Of a stretch of DNA of 64,000 nt, positions 34,518-42,632 are shown one piece after another (position 1 is the stretch's first letter; the number at the start of each line of letters is the position of its first letter). Position numbers and translations under genes: made by a program. The stretch is from Haemophilus_D parainfluenzae_AD (GTDB taxonomy: Bacteria > Pseudomonadota > Gammaproteobacteria > Enterobacterales > Pasteurellaceae). Location of the stretch: NCBI RefSeq assembly GCF_001679325.1, contig NZ_LZMX01000026.1. The stretch is one strand, 5' to 3'. The notes below the pieces were generated by a model that worked only from the letters and a program-made list of their open reading frames with translations, had not been told where the DNA came from and did not search any database.

Positions 34518-36038
34518 ATGACAACTCCTGTCGTTGCCTTAGTGGGTCGCCCAAACGTTGGTAAATCCACCCTATTCAATCGTTTAACTCGTACTCGCGA
34601 TGCACTTGTTGCTGACTTCCCTGGTTTAACTCGAGATCGTAAATACGGCCATGCCAATATTTCTGGCTATGATTTTATTGTGATCGATACCGGCGGTATT
34701 GATGGCACTGAAGAAGGCGTTGAAGAAAAAATGGCAGAACAATCCTTATTAGCGATTGAAGAAGCCGATGTAGTGCTTTTCTTAGTGGATGCTCGTGCAG
34801 GTTTAACGGCTGCAGACATTGGTATTGCCAATTATTTACGCCAACGTACTAATAAAACAACCGTCGTGGTGGCGAATAAAACTGACGGTATTGATGCAGA
34901 CTCACACTGTGCGGAATTTTATCAATTAGGCTTAGGTGAAATTGAACAAATTGCCGCATCACAAGGTCGTGGTGTAACCCAGTTAATGGAGCAAGTACTT
35001 GCGCCTTTAGCGGAAAAACTACAAGAAAACGAAGCGGAAAATGACCGCACTTCTGATGAAGAAGAAAAAGATGAATGGGATCACGAATTTGACTTCGACT
35101 CAGAAGAAGATACCTCATTAATTGATGAGGCATTAGACGAAGAGCTTGAAGAAGAACAAGATAAAAATATCAAAATTGCGATTGTGGGCCGTCCAAATGT
35201 TGGTAAATCGACATTAACCAATCGTATTTTAGGTGAAGATCGCGTGGTGGTTTACGACATGCCAGGCACAACACGTGACAGTATCTACATTCCAATGGAA
35301 CGCGATGCGCAACAATACACCTTAATTGACACAGCAGGTGTGCGTAAACGTGGTAAAGTGCATTTAGCCGTTGAGAAATTCTCTGTTATCAAAACATTAC
35401 AAGCGATTCAAGATGCAAACGTGGTGTTACTCACAATTGATGCGCGTGAAAACATTTCAGACCAAGATCTCTCACTACTTGGCTTTATCTTAAATGCAGG
35501 ACGCTCGCTCGTGATCGTCGTGAATAAATGGGATGGCTTAGATCAAGATGTAAAAGATCGCGTCAAATCCGAATTAGATCGCCGTCTTGATTTCATCGAC
35601 TTTGCCCGTGTGCATTTTATTTCTGCTTTACACGGCAGTGGCGTGGGGAATCTTTTTGATTCGATTAAAGAAGCTTATGCTTGTGCGACGCAGAAAATGA
35701 CGACGTCCCTTCTCACCCGTATTTTACAAATGGCAACGGATGAGCATCAACCACCTATGATTGGCGGTCGTCGTATTAAATTAAAATATGCTCACCCAGG
35801 TGGTTATAACCCACCAATTATCGTGGTGCATGGTAACCAAATGGATAAATTACCGGATTCGTACAAACGTTATTTATCTAATTATTATCGTAAGAGTTTG
35901 AAAATTATTGGTTCGCCAATTCGCTTACTATTCCAAGAAGGCTCAAACCCATTCGCGGGTAGAAAAAATAAACTCACTCCAAACCAATTACGTAAACGTA
36001 AACGTTTAATGAAGTTTATCAAAAAAGCGAAACGCTAA
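34518..36038 (+). CDS. der: Ribosome biogenesis GTPase Der (EngA)
   Basis: Tandem-GTPase protein needed for 50S subunit assembly. The first G domain has GRPNVGKSTLFNRL near residue 8, DTGGIDG and NKTD. An acidic linker (~165-215) then leads to the second domain with GRPNVGKSTLTNRI, DTAGVRKRG and NKWDG. A C-terminal KH-like domain follows, ending in a basic tail (KNKLTPNQLRKRKRLMKFIK). Length 506 is typical of gamma-proteobacteria. Confidence 0.97.
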   Translation: MTTPVVALVGRPNVGKSTLFNRLTRTRDALVADFPGLTRDRKYGHANISGYDFIVIDTGGIDGTEEGVEEKMAEQSLLAIEEADVVLFLVDARAGLTAADIGIANYLRQRTNKTTVVVANKTDGIDADSHCAEFYQLGLGEIEQIAASQGRGVTQLMEQVLAPLAEKLQENEAENDRTSDEEEKDEWDHEFDFDSEEDTSLIDEALDEELEEEQDKNIKIAIVGRPNVGKSTLTNRILGEDRVVVYDMPGTTRDSIYIPMERDAQQYTLIDTAGVRKRGKVHLAVEKFSVIKTLQAIQDANVVLLTIDARENISDQDLSLLGFILNAGRSLVIVVNKWDGLDQDVKDRVKSELDRRLDFIDFARVHFISALHGSGVGNLFDSIKEAYACATQKMTTSLLTRILQMATDEHQPPMIGGRRIKLKYAHPGGYNPPIIVVHGNQMDKLPDSYKRYLSNYYRKSLKIIGSPIRLLFQEGSNPFAGRKNKLTPNQLRKRKRLMKFIKKAKR

Positions 36039-36049
36039 TCTTAACAAAC

Positions 36050-36090
36050 AAAGAGCGGTCAAAAATCACTGTGAATTTTGACCGCTCTTT
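36050..36090 (+). terminator. Terminator after der
   Basis: AAAGAGCGGTCAAAA with TTTTGACCGCTCTTT inverted repeat then TTT. The arms look like an uptake signal with T-to-A changes (GAGCGGT), a decayed or variant pair. Confidence 0.9.
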
Positions 36091-36262
36091 TTTATTACAA
36101 AAACAACATAAAAACTACATTAAAAAATGAGTAATATAAAGTTATCAATTTGTTTTTTTTTGATGAAAGTTTTAATTTTCAGGTGGTATTGTTAAAATAT
36201 AATTTACATTATTTAAAAGAATGTTTAGACTAAATTTTAATCCATCCAAAGCACATTCAAAT

Positions 36263-37348
36263 ATGAAAAAACGTAATATCATTTTCTTACTTATCCCGCT
36301 AATTACTGCTTGCGGAGTGAATTCATTTTCAGCATTAGACCGTAACGATACTCAAATACGCTCAGCGCCCAAAGCGTTTGACCCCAAACGCACAGAATAC
36401 ACCTGCGCCGCTTGGACGCCTCCATCTCCACCCGATGCCGAAGCCCATCTTTGGTATCGCGCCGCCACTCTGCTGGATGCCAAAGACTGGCGTATGAATA
36501 AAGAGGAATTTCAGGACATGATTGTCTTGTATGAAGCGGCTGCATCAAAGGGGCATTATCAGGCAATTAACAACCTTTACCTGCTCTACACCCATGTCCA
36601 AGGTTCGACCGGCATCATGTACAACCCCTTGCACAACCGCGCCCGTAAATGGCTGCACTACGGTCTGGACAAAAACTGGACGATGGCAAACTATTGGCTG
36701 TTTGACGCTTTGTATGAAGGAAACGCGGGCTACCGCCGTAATCCGCAACTTGGTCTTGCCTATTTGCAAAAGGCGGTGGATTTGGGGGTGCCGCTGGCGC
36801 AATATGAGTTGGCGCGGATTTACGAAAATAAAATGAAAGATGCGAAGACTAGTGAATCATTGTTTAGCTGTGCAGCCAAGCAGGGTTTCTCTGCAGCAAT
36901 GGACGAGTTATCCATATCTAAGAAGATTGATGGAGATTTAAAAGAATCATTGTCGTTGATGCACAATGCAGTGCGGTATGGCGGCCAAGGGGGTGGTGGG
37001 GCTGCTGTAGGTTTAGAAATGGTTTTCAGTAAAGATAAGGAATTAATGAGGCAATTTTCTGATATTCCTGCTGATCCAATCCGCAAAGCTGCCTACAAAG
37101 AATTGTATAAGGCACTTTTAGGCACTGGCACCAAAAGCGGCAACCCCTTCTACACCTTCCCGCGCCTAGATGAAGTTCTCCCTCTGCCACCAGCCAAAAC
37201 CCATTGGAAAGGCATCTACTCCGCAATGAGTAAAGAAGATGCAGCGTTCTACCAAAATCCGCCTGACACCGCCGCTCTTGCTGCCGACATTCTCAAGCGC
37301 GGTATCGTCAAAAAAGAAGACGTCTATTGGCCGCCGCGCAAGGATTAA
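36263..37348 (+). CDS. Sel1-repeat-like lipoprotein, mosaic composition
   Basis: A 361-residue predicted lipoprotein starting at ATG 36263 (MKKRNIIFLLIPLITACG, lipobox LITAC, lipidated Cys17). The body contains Sel1/TPR-like helical repeats, for example AEAHLWYRAATLLDAKDW, NPQLGLAYLQKAVDLGVPLA and SESLFSCAAKQGFSAAMDEL. It ends in a Pro-rich region with a terminal DVYWPPRKD. Related Sel1-type lipoproteins occur in Neisseria and Haemophilus, but the function is not known to me. Base composition is uneven: ~36380-36830 and ~37130-37348 are much richer in G/C than the genome, while ~36830-37110 is AT-rich. That suggests foreign origin plus recombination. Only an 8-of-9 uptake signal (~36972) is present. 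Confidence 0.78.
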   Translation: MKKRNIIFLLIPLITACGVNSFSALDRNDTQIRSAPKAFDPKRTEYTCAAWTPPSPPDAEAHLWYRAATLLDAKDWRMNKEEFQDMIVLYEAAASKGHYQAINNLYLLYTHVQGSTGIMYNPLHNRARKWLHYGLDKNWTMANYWLFDALYEGNAGYRRNPQLGLAYLQKAVDLGVPLAQYELARIYENKMKDAKTSESLFSCAAKQGFSAAMDELSISKKIDGDLKESLSLMHNAVRYGGQGGGGAAVGLEMVFSKDKELMRQFSDIPADPIRKAAYKELYKALLGTGTKSGNPFYTFPRLDEVLPLPPAKTHWKGIYSAMSKEDAAFYQNPPDTAALAADILKRGIVKKEDVYWPPRKD

Positions 37349-37369
37349 TCGTTAACAAGCATTAAAAAA

Positions 37370-37411
37370 GCGGTCAGATTTTAAAAGCAATTTGCTTGAA
37401 AATCTGACCGC
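37370..37411. terminator. Bidirectional terminator, Sel1 lipoprotein / hpt
   Basis: A 13-bp stem GCGGTCAGATTTT (37370-37382) with its complement (37399-37411), extended inward by the AAGCAA/TTGCTT palindrome. Runs of A and T flank it. One outer arm is a full uptake signal, between convergent genes. Confidence 0.88.
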
Positions 37412-37437
37412 ACTTTTATGTTTAAAATATGACTAAA

Positions 37438-37977
37438 TTATTCGTCTATAACCACTTTGCCAATATAGCCTAAGTTGCGATAACGTTGTGCGTAATCAAT
37501 GCCATAGCCGACAACAAATTCATCCGGAATAGAAAAACCAATCCATTCAACCGGTACTTCCACTTCTCGGCGAGAAGGTTTATCTAATAAGGTACAAATC
37601 GCCAAGCTTGCAGGATCGCGTAAATTTAAAATGCTACGCACTTTTTCGAGGGTATAACCCGTATCAATAATGTCCTCAACAATCAGCACGTGTTCATTGC
37701 GAATATCGCCCTCGAGATCTTTCGTAATTTTCACATCGTGATTGCTTGTCATCCCTGCGCCATAACTTGATGTGGTCATAAACTCCACTTCTACCGGTAA
37801 TTTTAATTCACGCACGAGATCGGCCATGAACATAAATGAACCACGTAAAAGCCCAACAACAATCAGTTTATCAATGGCTTGTTGTTGATAAAAATGCGTA
37901 ATTTCTGCGCCAAGTTCATTAATGCGGCTACGAACATCCGCTTCTGAAATTAAAATATCGACGTGGTGTTTTTTCAT
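37438..37977 (-). CDS. hpt: Hypoxanthine phosphoribosyltransferase
   Basis: Purine-salvage enzyme that converts hypoxanthine (and less well guanine) to IMP with PRPP. The PRPP-binding motif is VLIVEDIIDTGYTL. VVGLLRGSFMFMADLVREL and the flexible-loop region TTSSYGAGM are also visible. C-terminal GFSIPDEFVVGYGIDYAQRY carries the base-binding residues. Length 179 is typical. AAGGAAAG precedes the start. Confidence 0.96.
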   Translation of the reverse strand: MKKHHVDILISEADVRSRINELGAEITHFYQQQAIDKLIVVGLLRGSFMFMADLVRELKLPVEVEFMTTSSYGAGMTSNHDVKITKDLEGDIRNEHVLIVEDIIDTGYTLEKVRSILNLRDPASLAICTLLDKPSRREVEVPVEWIGFSIPDEFVVGYGIDYAQRYRNLGYIGKVVIDE

Positions 37978-38017
37978 GGTCTTTCCTTTTTAATTTAATC
38001 GTTTGCGTATTCTACAA

Positions 38018-38117
38018 TAAAAAAGGCTGAAGTTTAAACCTTCAGCCTTTTTAACCCTAACGAATTTACTTTCTACTCTACCTGTTGAAGCAATCTGCAA
38101 TCGCTACGAAACAGATG
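38018..38117 (-). ncRNA. Candidate Fur-regulated small RNA (RyhB/HrrF-type), ~100 nt
   Basis: In the gap between pmbA and hpt the minus strand shows a complete small-RNA unit. In order it has a Fur box (38152-38170), TTGACA (38145-38150), a 16-bp spacer, TACTAT (38123-38128), a predicted start near 38117 and a strong terminator ending near 38018. No plausible open frame lies inside. The 5' end folds into a hairpin (ATCTG 38112-38116 with CAGAT 38093-38097 in minus sense), leaving a single-stranded stretch of ~40 nt before the terminator. Known Fur-repressed sRNAs (RyhB in enterics, HrrF in H. influenzae) have this architecture. Identity with HrrF is unverified. Confidence 0.68.
38021..38051 (-). 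terminator. Terminator of the candidate small RNA
   Basis: Perfect 12-bp stem AAAAGGCTGAAG (38021-38032) with CTTCAGCCTTTT (38040-38051), 7-nt loop and a run of T residues on the minus strand. It lies more than 120 bp from the pmbA stop. Confidence 0.92.
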
Positions 38118-38122
38118 TGCGT

Positions 38123-38150
38123 ATAGTAGCAGAAAGAAATCATCTGTCAA
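38123..38150 (-). promoter_or_regulatory. Sigma-70 promoter of the candidate small RNA
   Basis: Consensus -35 TTGACA (38145-38150) and -10 TACTAT (38123-38128) with 16-bp spacing, abutted by the Fur box. Confidence 0.75.
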
Positions 38151-38151
38151 T

Positions 38152-38170
38152 AAGAATTATTATCATTTTT
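38152..38170 (-). promoter_or_regulatory. Fur box of the candidate small RNA
   Basis: Minus-strand AAAAATGATAATAATTCTT agrees with the 19-bp Fur consensus at about 14 positions and lies one base upstream of the -35 hexamer. Confidence 0.62.
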
Positions 38171-38180
38171 ATAAATTTTA

Positions 38181-39536
38181 TTAATTCCCTGAGATTTTCA
38201 TCTTGTTGAGCAAGATTGAACCTGTTTGGATATTGGAACGATGCTCTATATCATCTGATACCGCAATAATATTTTTCAACATATCTTGTAATTGACCTGC
38301 AATGGTAATTTCGGCAACCGGATATTGGATCTCGCCATTTTCCACCCAGAAACCGGCTGCGCCACGAGAATAATCCCCGGTCACAATATTGACACCTTGT
38401 CCCATGACATCGGTAACCAATAAACCAGTGCTCATTTGACGTAAAAGTGCGGTCAATCCCCCCGTTAAATTTGGTTTCACTAGCCAGTTGTGAATACCGC
38501 CTGCATGACCAGTACTTTGCATGCCCATTTTTCTGCCGCTGTAACTGGTGAGCAAATAGGTTTGCAATACGCCATCTTGAATAATTTCAAGATCCTGTGT
38601 TCGCACCCCTTCGCTATCAAAAGGCGTGGAGGCTAAACGTTTTAACAAATGCGGACGCTCACTAATTTGGAACCAATCTGGCAATACTTGTTTTCCAAGA
38701 TGATCGAGCAAGAAACTGGATTTACGATATAAGCTGCCGCCACTAATCGCCCCCGTTAAATGAGAGATTAATCCTGTTGCCACATCATTTAAGAAAATCA
38801 CCGGCACTTCACGTGTCGTTAATTTTTGTGGATTTAAACGCGCAATCACTTTTTTCGCACAATTTTGCCCAACCCAATCCGGTAAAGAAAGCGCTTTAAA
38901 CTCACGTGAAACCGTGTATTCGTAGTCATTTTCCAGTTGATCTAGCTCACCACCGATCACCGAACAAGATAAAGAATAACGACTAGATAAGTAACTTTGT
39001 AGCATGCCGTGCGTATTACCATAAACACGCACACCAGTATGTGAATTAAAACTTGCACCGTTACTATTCACAATTTTAGCATCGTATTCCAACGCTGCTT
39101 TTTCAGCTTCTAACGCTAATTTGGTAGCCTGTTCAACATCAACATTTGCACTATGATAAAGCGCTAAATCTGGCGCTTCAAAAGCCATTAATTCTTTATC
39201 GGCGAGCCCTGTGCAATCATCTGGCGAGGTATATTTTGCAATAGCAAGCGCGGCTTCAACGGTGTTTTTAATGGCTTCTTCACTTAAATCTGAGGTGGAT
39301 GCATTGCCTTTTTGTTGACCTAAATAAACGGAAATGCCTAATGCCCCATCGCTAGTAAATTCAACATTTTCAATCTCTTGCAGACGGGTTGAAACCGATA
39401 AACCACTCACTTTTGTTACGCCAACTTCAGCGGTGGCGCCCGCTTTCTGTGCGGTTTCAATCGCAAAACTGACTGCATCACGCAATGTTTGCTCTTGAGA
39501 TTTTAAAAGTGCGGTTAAATTTTCTGCTGTTTTCAT
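38181..39536 (-). CDS. pmbA: Metalloprotease PmbA (TldE)
   Basis: Subunit of the TldD/TldE (PmbA) protease, which matures peptides such as microcins and degrades CcdA. The start at 39536 (MKTAENLTALL) drops 10 residues of a longer frame lacking a ribosome site. Family segments include LSVSTRLQEIENVEFTSDGA, GISVYLGQQKGNASTSDLS, IFLNDVATGLISHLTGAISG and TGDYSRGAAGFWVENGEIQY. 451 residues. The partner tldD is not in the window. It is divergent from darP. Confidence 0.95.
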   Translation of the reverse strand: MKTAENLTALLKSQEQTLRDAVSFAIETAQKAGATAEVGVTKVSGLSVSTRLQEIENVEFTSDGALGISVYLGQQKGNASTSDLSEEAIKNTVEAALAIAKYTSPDDCTGLADKELMAFEAPDLALYHSANVDVEQATKLALEAEKAALEYDAKIVNSNGASFNSHTGVRVYGNTHGMLQSYLSSRYSLSCSVIGGELDQLENDYEYTVSREFKALSLPDWVGQNCAKKVIARLNPQKLTTREVPVIFLNDVATGLISHLTGAISGGSLYRKSSFLLDHLGKQVLPDWFQISERPHLLKRLASTPFDSEGVRTQDLEIIQDGVLQTYLLTSYSGRKMGMQSTGHAGGIHNWLVKPNLTGGLTALLRQMSTGLLVTDVMGQGVNIVTGDYSRGAAGFWVENGEIQYPVAEITIAGQLQDMLKNIIAVSDDIEHRSNIQTGSILLNKMKISGN

Positions 39537-39624
39537 GGTAATAATCCTATTAAAAATTTGCGCCATTTTATCTTATTTTGAAAGTTTATGCTAAAATGCA
39601 CCAAATTTTTCATAAGGTAACAGA

Positions 39625-40161
39625 ATGGCAAAACGTAAGAAAAAAGAGGCCTTTGATTGGGAAGATGAAGACCAAGAAGAGATTATTTGGGTAAGTAAAA
39701 GTGAAATCAAACGCGACGCTGAAGATTTAAAACAGCTCGGCGAGAAATTGGTGAACTTAACCAAAGCAAATCTGACTAAGGTTCCATTAGACGATAGCTT
39801 AAAAGATGCCATTGAATTAGCGCAACGCCTACAAAAAGAGGCGCGTCGTCGCCAATTGCAATATATCGGTAAGCTCTTACGCTCAATTGATGCAGAGCCT
39901 ATTCGTGAAGCTTTAGAAAAAATTGAAAACAAACATAATCAGCAACAAGCGATGCTGCATAAGTTGGAAATCTTACGTGACGAATTGATTGCAAAAGGTG
40001 ATGCGGCTCTGACTGATTTGTTAAATGAACATCCTTCTGCAGATCGCCAACACTTACGTAATTTGATTCGAGCCGCACAGAAAGAGAAGGAACAAAATAA
40101 GCCGTCAAAAGCTTATCGCGAGATTTATCAGATCTTAAAAACACTCATTTTAGAAGACTAA
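39625..40161 (+). CDS. darP: Dual-action ribosomal maturation protein DarP (YjgA)
   Basis: DUF615-family protein bound to late 50S assembly intermediates. It is mostly helical and highly charged; the N-terminus is KRKKKEAFDWEDEDQEEIIW, and KEARRRQLQYIGKLLRSIDA is the family core. Length 178 matches. It is divergent from pmbA, as in E. coli, where yjgA and pmbA are also divergent neighbours. A GCACTTTTT / AAAAAAGTGC hairpin (40181-40202) including an uptake signal follows the stop, without a T-run. Confidence 0.93.
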   Translation: MAKRKKKEAFDWEDEDQEEIIWVSKSEIKRDAEDLKQLGEKLVNLTKANLTKVPLDDSLKDAIELAQRLQKEARRRQLQYIGKLLRSIDAEPIREALEKIENKHNQQQAMLHKLEILRDELIAKGDAALTDLLNEHPSADRQHLRNLIRAAQKEKEQNKPSKAYREIYQILKTLILED

Positions 40162-40242
40162 AATACGGCTATTTTTGACCGCACTTTTTGTCAAAAAAGT
40201 GCTATGATTAGCTAGCCTTTTAAGAAGGAAAAAACGTTATTT

Positions 40243-40851
40243 ATGAGTATTCGTTGGAATATTATTTTAGGTGTCATCGCTCTCGCTTTATTAGGCTGGT
40301 ATTATTCGCTTAATCAAGATCATAGCGATTTACAAAGCCTAATTAAAAAGCCTGATAGTCCGGAATACGTCGGTAATAAAATGGAAACCACCGTATTCTC
40401 GCCTGAAGGCAAAAAGCAATATCTCGCGATTTCCGACAAAGTGGAATATTACACCCAAGACGGCCATACGGATTTTATTTCGCCGTTAGTCTATCTTTTT
40501 GATGTCTCTTTGGACAATAAAGATAAAGAAGCGAAAACCGATAAAATTCAATTAGAAAAACAAAATTGGAAACTTAGCGCGCAAAAGGCAAAATTAACGA
40601 AAGATCAAATGCTCTATCTTGAAGGTGGTGTGGTTGCCGAGAGCCTTGATCCTTTATCTCGCCTACAACGTGTTGAGACTGAAGCCGCAGTAATTAATTT
40701 AAAAACACAAGACATTACTTCCGATACACAAGTAAAAATTAACGGATTAAACTTTAACTCTAGCGGATTGAAGCTCGTCGGAAATTTACGTCAGCAAGTT
40801 GCAACTCTAAAGGAACAGGTAAAAACATATTATGAAATCAACAAACAATAA
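40243..40851 (+). CDS. lptC: LPS export protein LptC
   Basis: Bitopic inner-membrane protein of the lipopolysaccharide transport bridge. It has one N-terminal membrane helix (NIILGVIALALLGWYYSL) and a periplasmic beta-jellyroll (residues ~30-200). Family segments are PEYVGNKMETTVFSPEGKKQ and YLEGGVVAESLDPLSRLQRV. 202 residues. It overlaps lptA by 20 bp and heads the lptC-lptA-lptB-ptsN-rapZ operon. Confidence 0.94.
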   Translation: MSIRWNIILGVIALALLGWYYSLNQDHSDLQSLIKKPDSPEYVGNKMETTVFSPEGKKQYLAISDKVEYYTQDGHTDFISPLVYLFDVSLDNKDKEAKTDKIQLEKQNWKLSAQKAKLTKDQMLYLEGGVVAESLDPLSRLQRVETEAAVINLKTQDITSDTQVKINGLNFNSSGLKLVGNLRQQVATLKEQVKTYYEINKQ

Positions 40852-41350
40852 AATTCTGCTTTTAACAGCGTTAATGATGACTTCTTTGTCTGCTTTTGCG
40901 TTAAAAGACGATACCAATAAACCGATTAACATTGTCTCAGATAATCAATCTTTAGATATGGAAAACAGCGTCGTAACCTTTACGGATAACGTTGTGATTA
41001 CGCAAGGTTCCATTTTGATTAAAGCCAATAAAGTAGTCATTACTCGCCCACCAGAAAATTCAGGTAAAAAAGAAACTGTTGAAGCATTTGGTAGCCCTGT
41101 TACCTTCCACCAACAACTTGATGATGGTAAACCTGTTGACGGTAGAGCGAATAAAGTTCACTACGATTTAGGTACTGAATTCTTAACATTGACCGGTAAT
41201 GCTGAATTAAAACAATTAGATAGCAAAATTAACGGTGAACGCATCACTTATGATGTGAAAAAACAACAGTTAAAAGCCAATGGTAATGGAAAATCACGTG
41301 TACAAACCGTCTTAATTCCGACCCAATTACAACAAAAAGGTAAAAAATAA
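40832..41350 (+). CDS. lptA: LPS periplasmic bridge protein LptA
   Basis: Periplasmic protein that polymerises into the bridge carrying LPS to LptDE. A signal peptide (KILLLTALMMTSLSAFALKD, probable cleavage after AFA) is followed by an OstA-like domain: PINIVSDNQSLDMENSVVTF, TDNVVITQGSILIKANKVVI and GRANKVHYDLGTEFLTLTGN. 172 residues. The start lies inside the end of lptC, implying coupled translation. Confidence 0.95.
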   Translation: MKSTNNKILLLTALMMTSLSAFALKDDTNKPINIVSDNQSLDMENSVVTFTDNVVITQGSILIKANKVVITRPPENSGKKETVEAFGSPVTFHQQLDDGKPVDGRANKVHYDLGTEFLTLTGNAELKQLDSKINGERITYDVKKQQLKANGNGKSRVQTVLIPTQLQQKGKK

Positions 41351-41353
41351 CCG

Positions 41354-42079
41354 ATGTCTGTATTACAAGCTGAATTTCTCGCAAAAAGCTATAAAAGCCG
41401 AAAAGTGGTGTCTGATGTGAGTTTAACCGTAAACTCCAATGAAATTGTCGGCCTACTTGGTCCTAATGGTGCAGGTAAAACCACTACTTTCTACATGGTC
41501 GTCGGTTTAGTGCGTCATGATCAGGGAAAAATCACCATTGATGGCGATGATATTAGCGTATTACCTATGCATGAACGTGCTCGTCGAGGAATTGGCTATT
41601 TACCACAAGAAGCCTCTATTTTCCGTCGTTTAACGGTGTATGAAAATCTAATGGCGGTATTAGAAATTCGCAAAGATCTCACTGCTGAGCAACGCCGAGA
41701 GAGAGCGGATGAGTTAATTGATGAGTTCAATATTGGCCATATTCGTGATAGTCTGGGACAATCGCTTTCTGGTGGGGAACGTCGTCGTGTGGAAATTGCA
41801 CGCGCCTTAGCGGCAAATCCTAAATTCATTTTATTAGATGAACCTTTTGCGGGTGTTGACCCAATTTCGGTGACAGATATTAAGAAAATCATCACAGATC
41901 TCCGTAATCGTGGCTTAGGTGTGTTAATTACCGACCATAATGTACGCGAAACCCTTGATGTTTGTGAACGCGCTTACATTGTTGGTGAAGGGAAAATTAT
42001 CGCAACCGGCACACCGGAAGAAGTCATGAATGATGAGCACGTTAAACGTGTCTATTTAGGCGAACAATTTAAACTATAA
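41354..42079 (+). CDS. lptB: LPS export ABC transporter ATPase LptB
   Basis: Cytoplasmic ATPase that powers LPS extraction with LptF and LptG (not in the window). Walker A is LGPNGAGKTTTFYM, Q-loop YLPQEASIFR, signature LSGGERRRVEIARAL, Walker B FILLDEPFAGVDP, switch His in ITDHNVRETLDV. 241 residues, standard. It starts 3 bp after lptA and is followed 3 bp later by ptsN. Confidence 0.98.
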   Translation: MSVLQAEFLAKSYKSRKVVSDVSLTVNSNEIVGLLGPNGAGKTTTFYMVVGLVRHDQGKITIDGDDISVLPMHERARRGIGYLPQEASIFRRLTVYENLMAVLEIRKDLTAEQRRERADELIDEFNIGHIRDSLGQSLSGGERRRVEIARALAANPKFILLDEPFAGVDPISVTDIKKIITDLRNRGLGVLITDHNVRETLDVCERAYIVGEGKIIATGTPEEVMNDEHVKRVYLGEQFKL

Positions 42080-42082
42080 CCG

Positions 42083-42601
42083 ATGAAATTTACGATATTG
42101 CTCTCCCCTGATGATATTCGTCAGGGGGTTGCTTTTTCTAGCAAGAAACGATTATTTGAATCTATTGCCGCTTTCGTTGTTGAAAAACTTCAATGCGAAA
42201 ATGGTGAACAGGCCTGTTTTGAATGTTTATTTGAGCGGGAAAAATTAGGTAATTCAGGATTAGGCAATGGCGTAGCTATGCCTAAAGCCAAGTTACCTGC
42301 TACTGTGTCAGATAAGATCCTAACGGTATTTATGCAATTAGAAACGCCTGTCGAATATGATGCAGCAGACAATAAACCGGTGGATATCGTTTTTGCTGTG
42401 CTCGTACCTGAAAATCACTGCCAAGAATATATTCCTGTTCTGGCAGAACTGAATGAAAAATTAACCGATAAAAACTTAATTAAACAACTTCGTTCAGCAC
42501 AAAGTGCGGATGAAATTTGGCAAATTTTTGAATGTGCCGATCATTCAGAGGAATCTGAGGATGACACAAATTTAGATAATATTGAACCTCAAGAGGTATA
42601 A
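42083..42601 (+). CDS. ptsN: PtsN-like EIIA(Ntr) protein lacking the phosphorylatable histidine
   Basis: Homologue of the nitrogen-PTS regulatory protein EIIA(Ntr), which in E. coli is phosphorylated on His73 and controls potassium transport and other targets. The fold is recognisable (LLSPDDIRQGVAFSSKKRLF; FLQ-type QLETPVEYDAADNKPVDIVF; LVPENHCQEYIPVLAELNEK). At the active site the usual GNGIAIPHGKL reads GNGVAMPKAKL, so Lys68 (AAA at 42284-42286) replaces the His. An acidic tail of ~20 residues follows. It sits between lptB and rapZ; rpoN, hpf and npr, present in the E. coli cluster, are missing. It is probably a phosphorylation-independent regulator. Confidence 0.88.
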   Translation: MKFTILLSPDDIRQGVAFSSKKRLFESIAAFVVEKLQCENGEQACFECLFEREKLGNSGLGNGVAMPKAKLPATVSDKILTVFMQLETPVEYDAADNKPVDIVFAVLVPENHCQEYIPVLAELNEKLTDKNLIKQLRSAQSADEIWQIFECADHSEESEDDTNLDNIEPQEV

Positions 42602-42632
42602 CCTAACCGACTAACCATAAGGAATCACGCAG

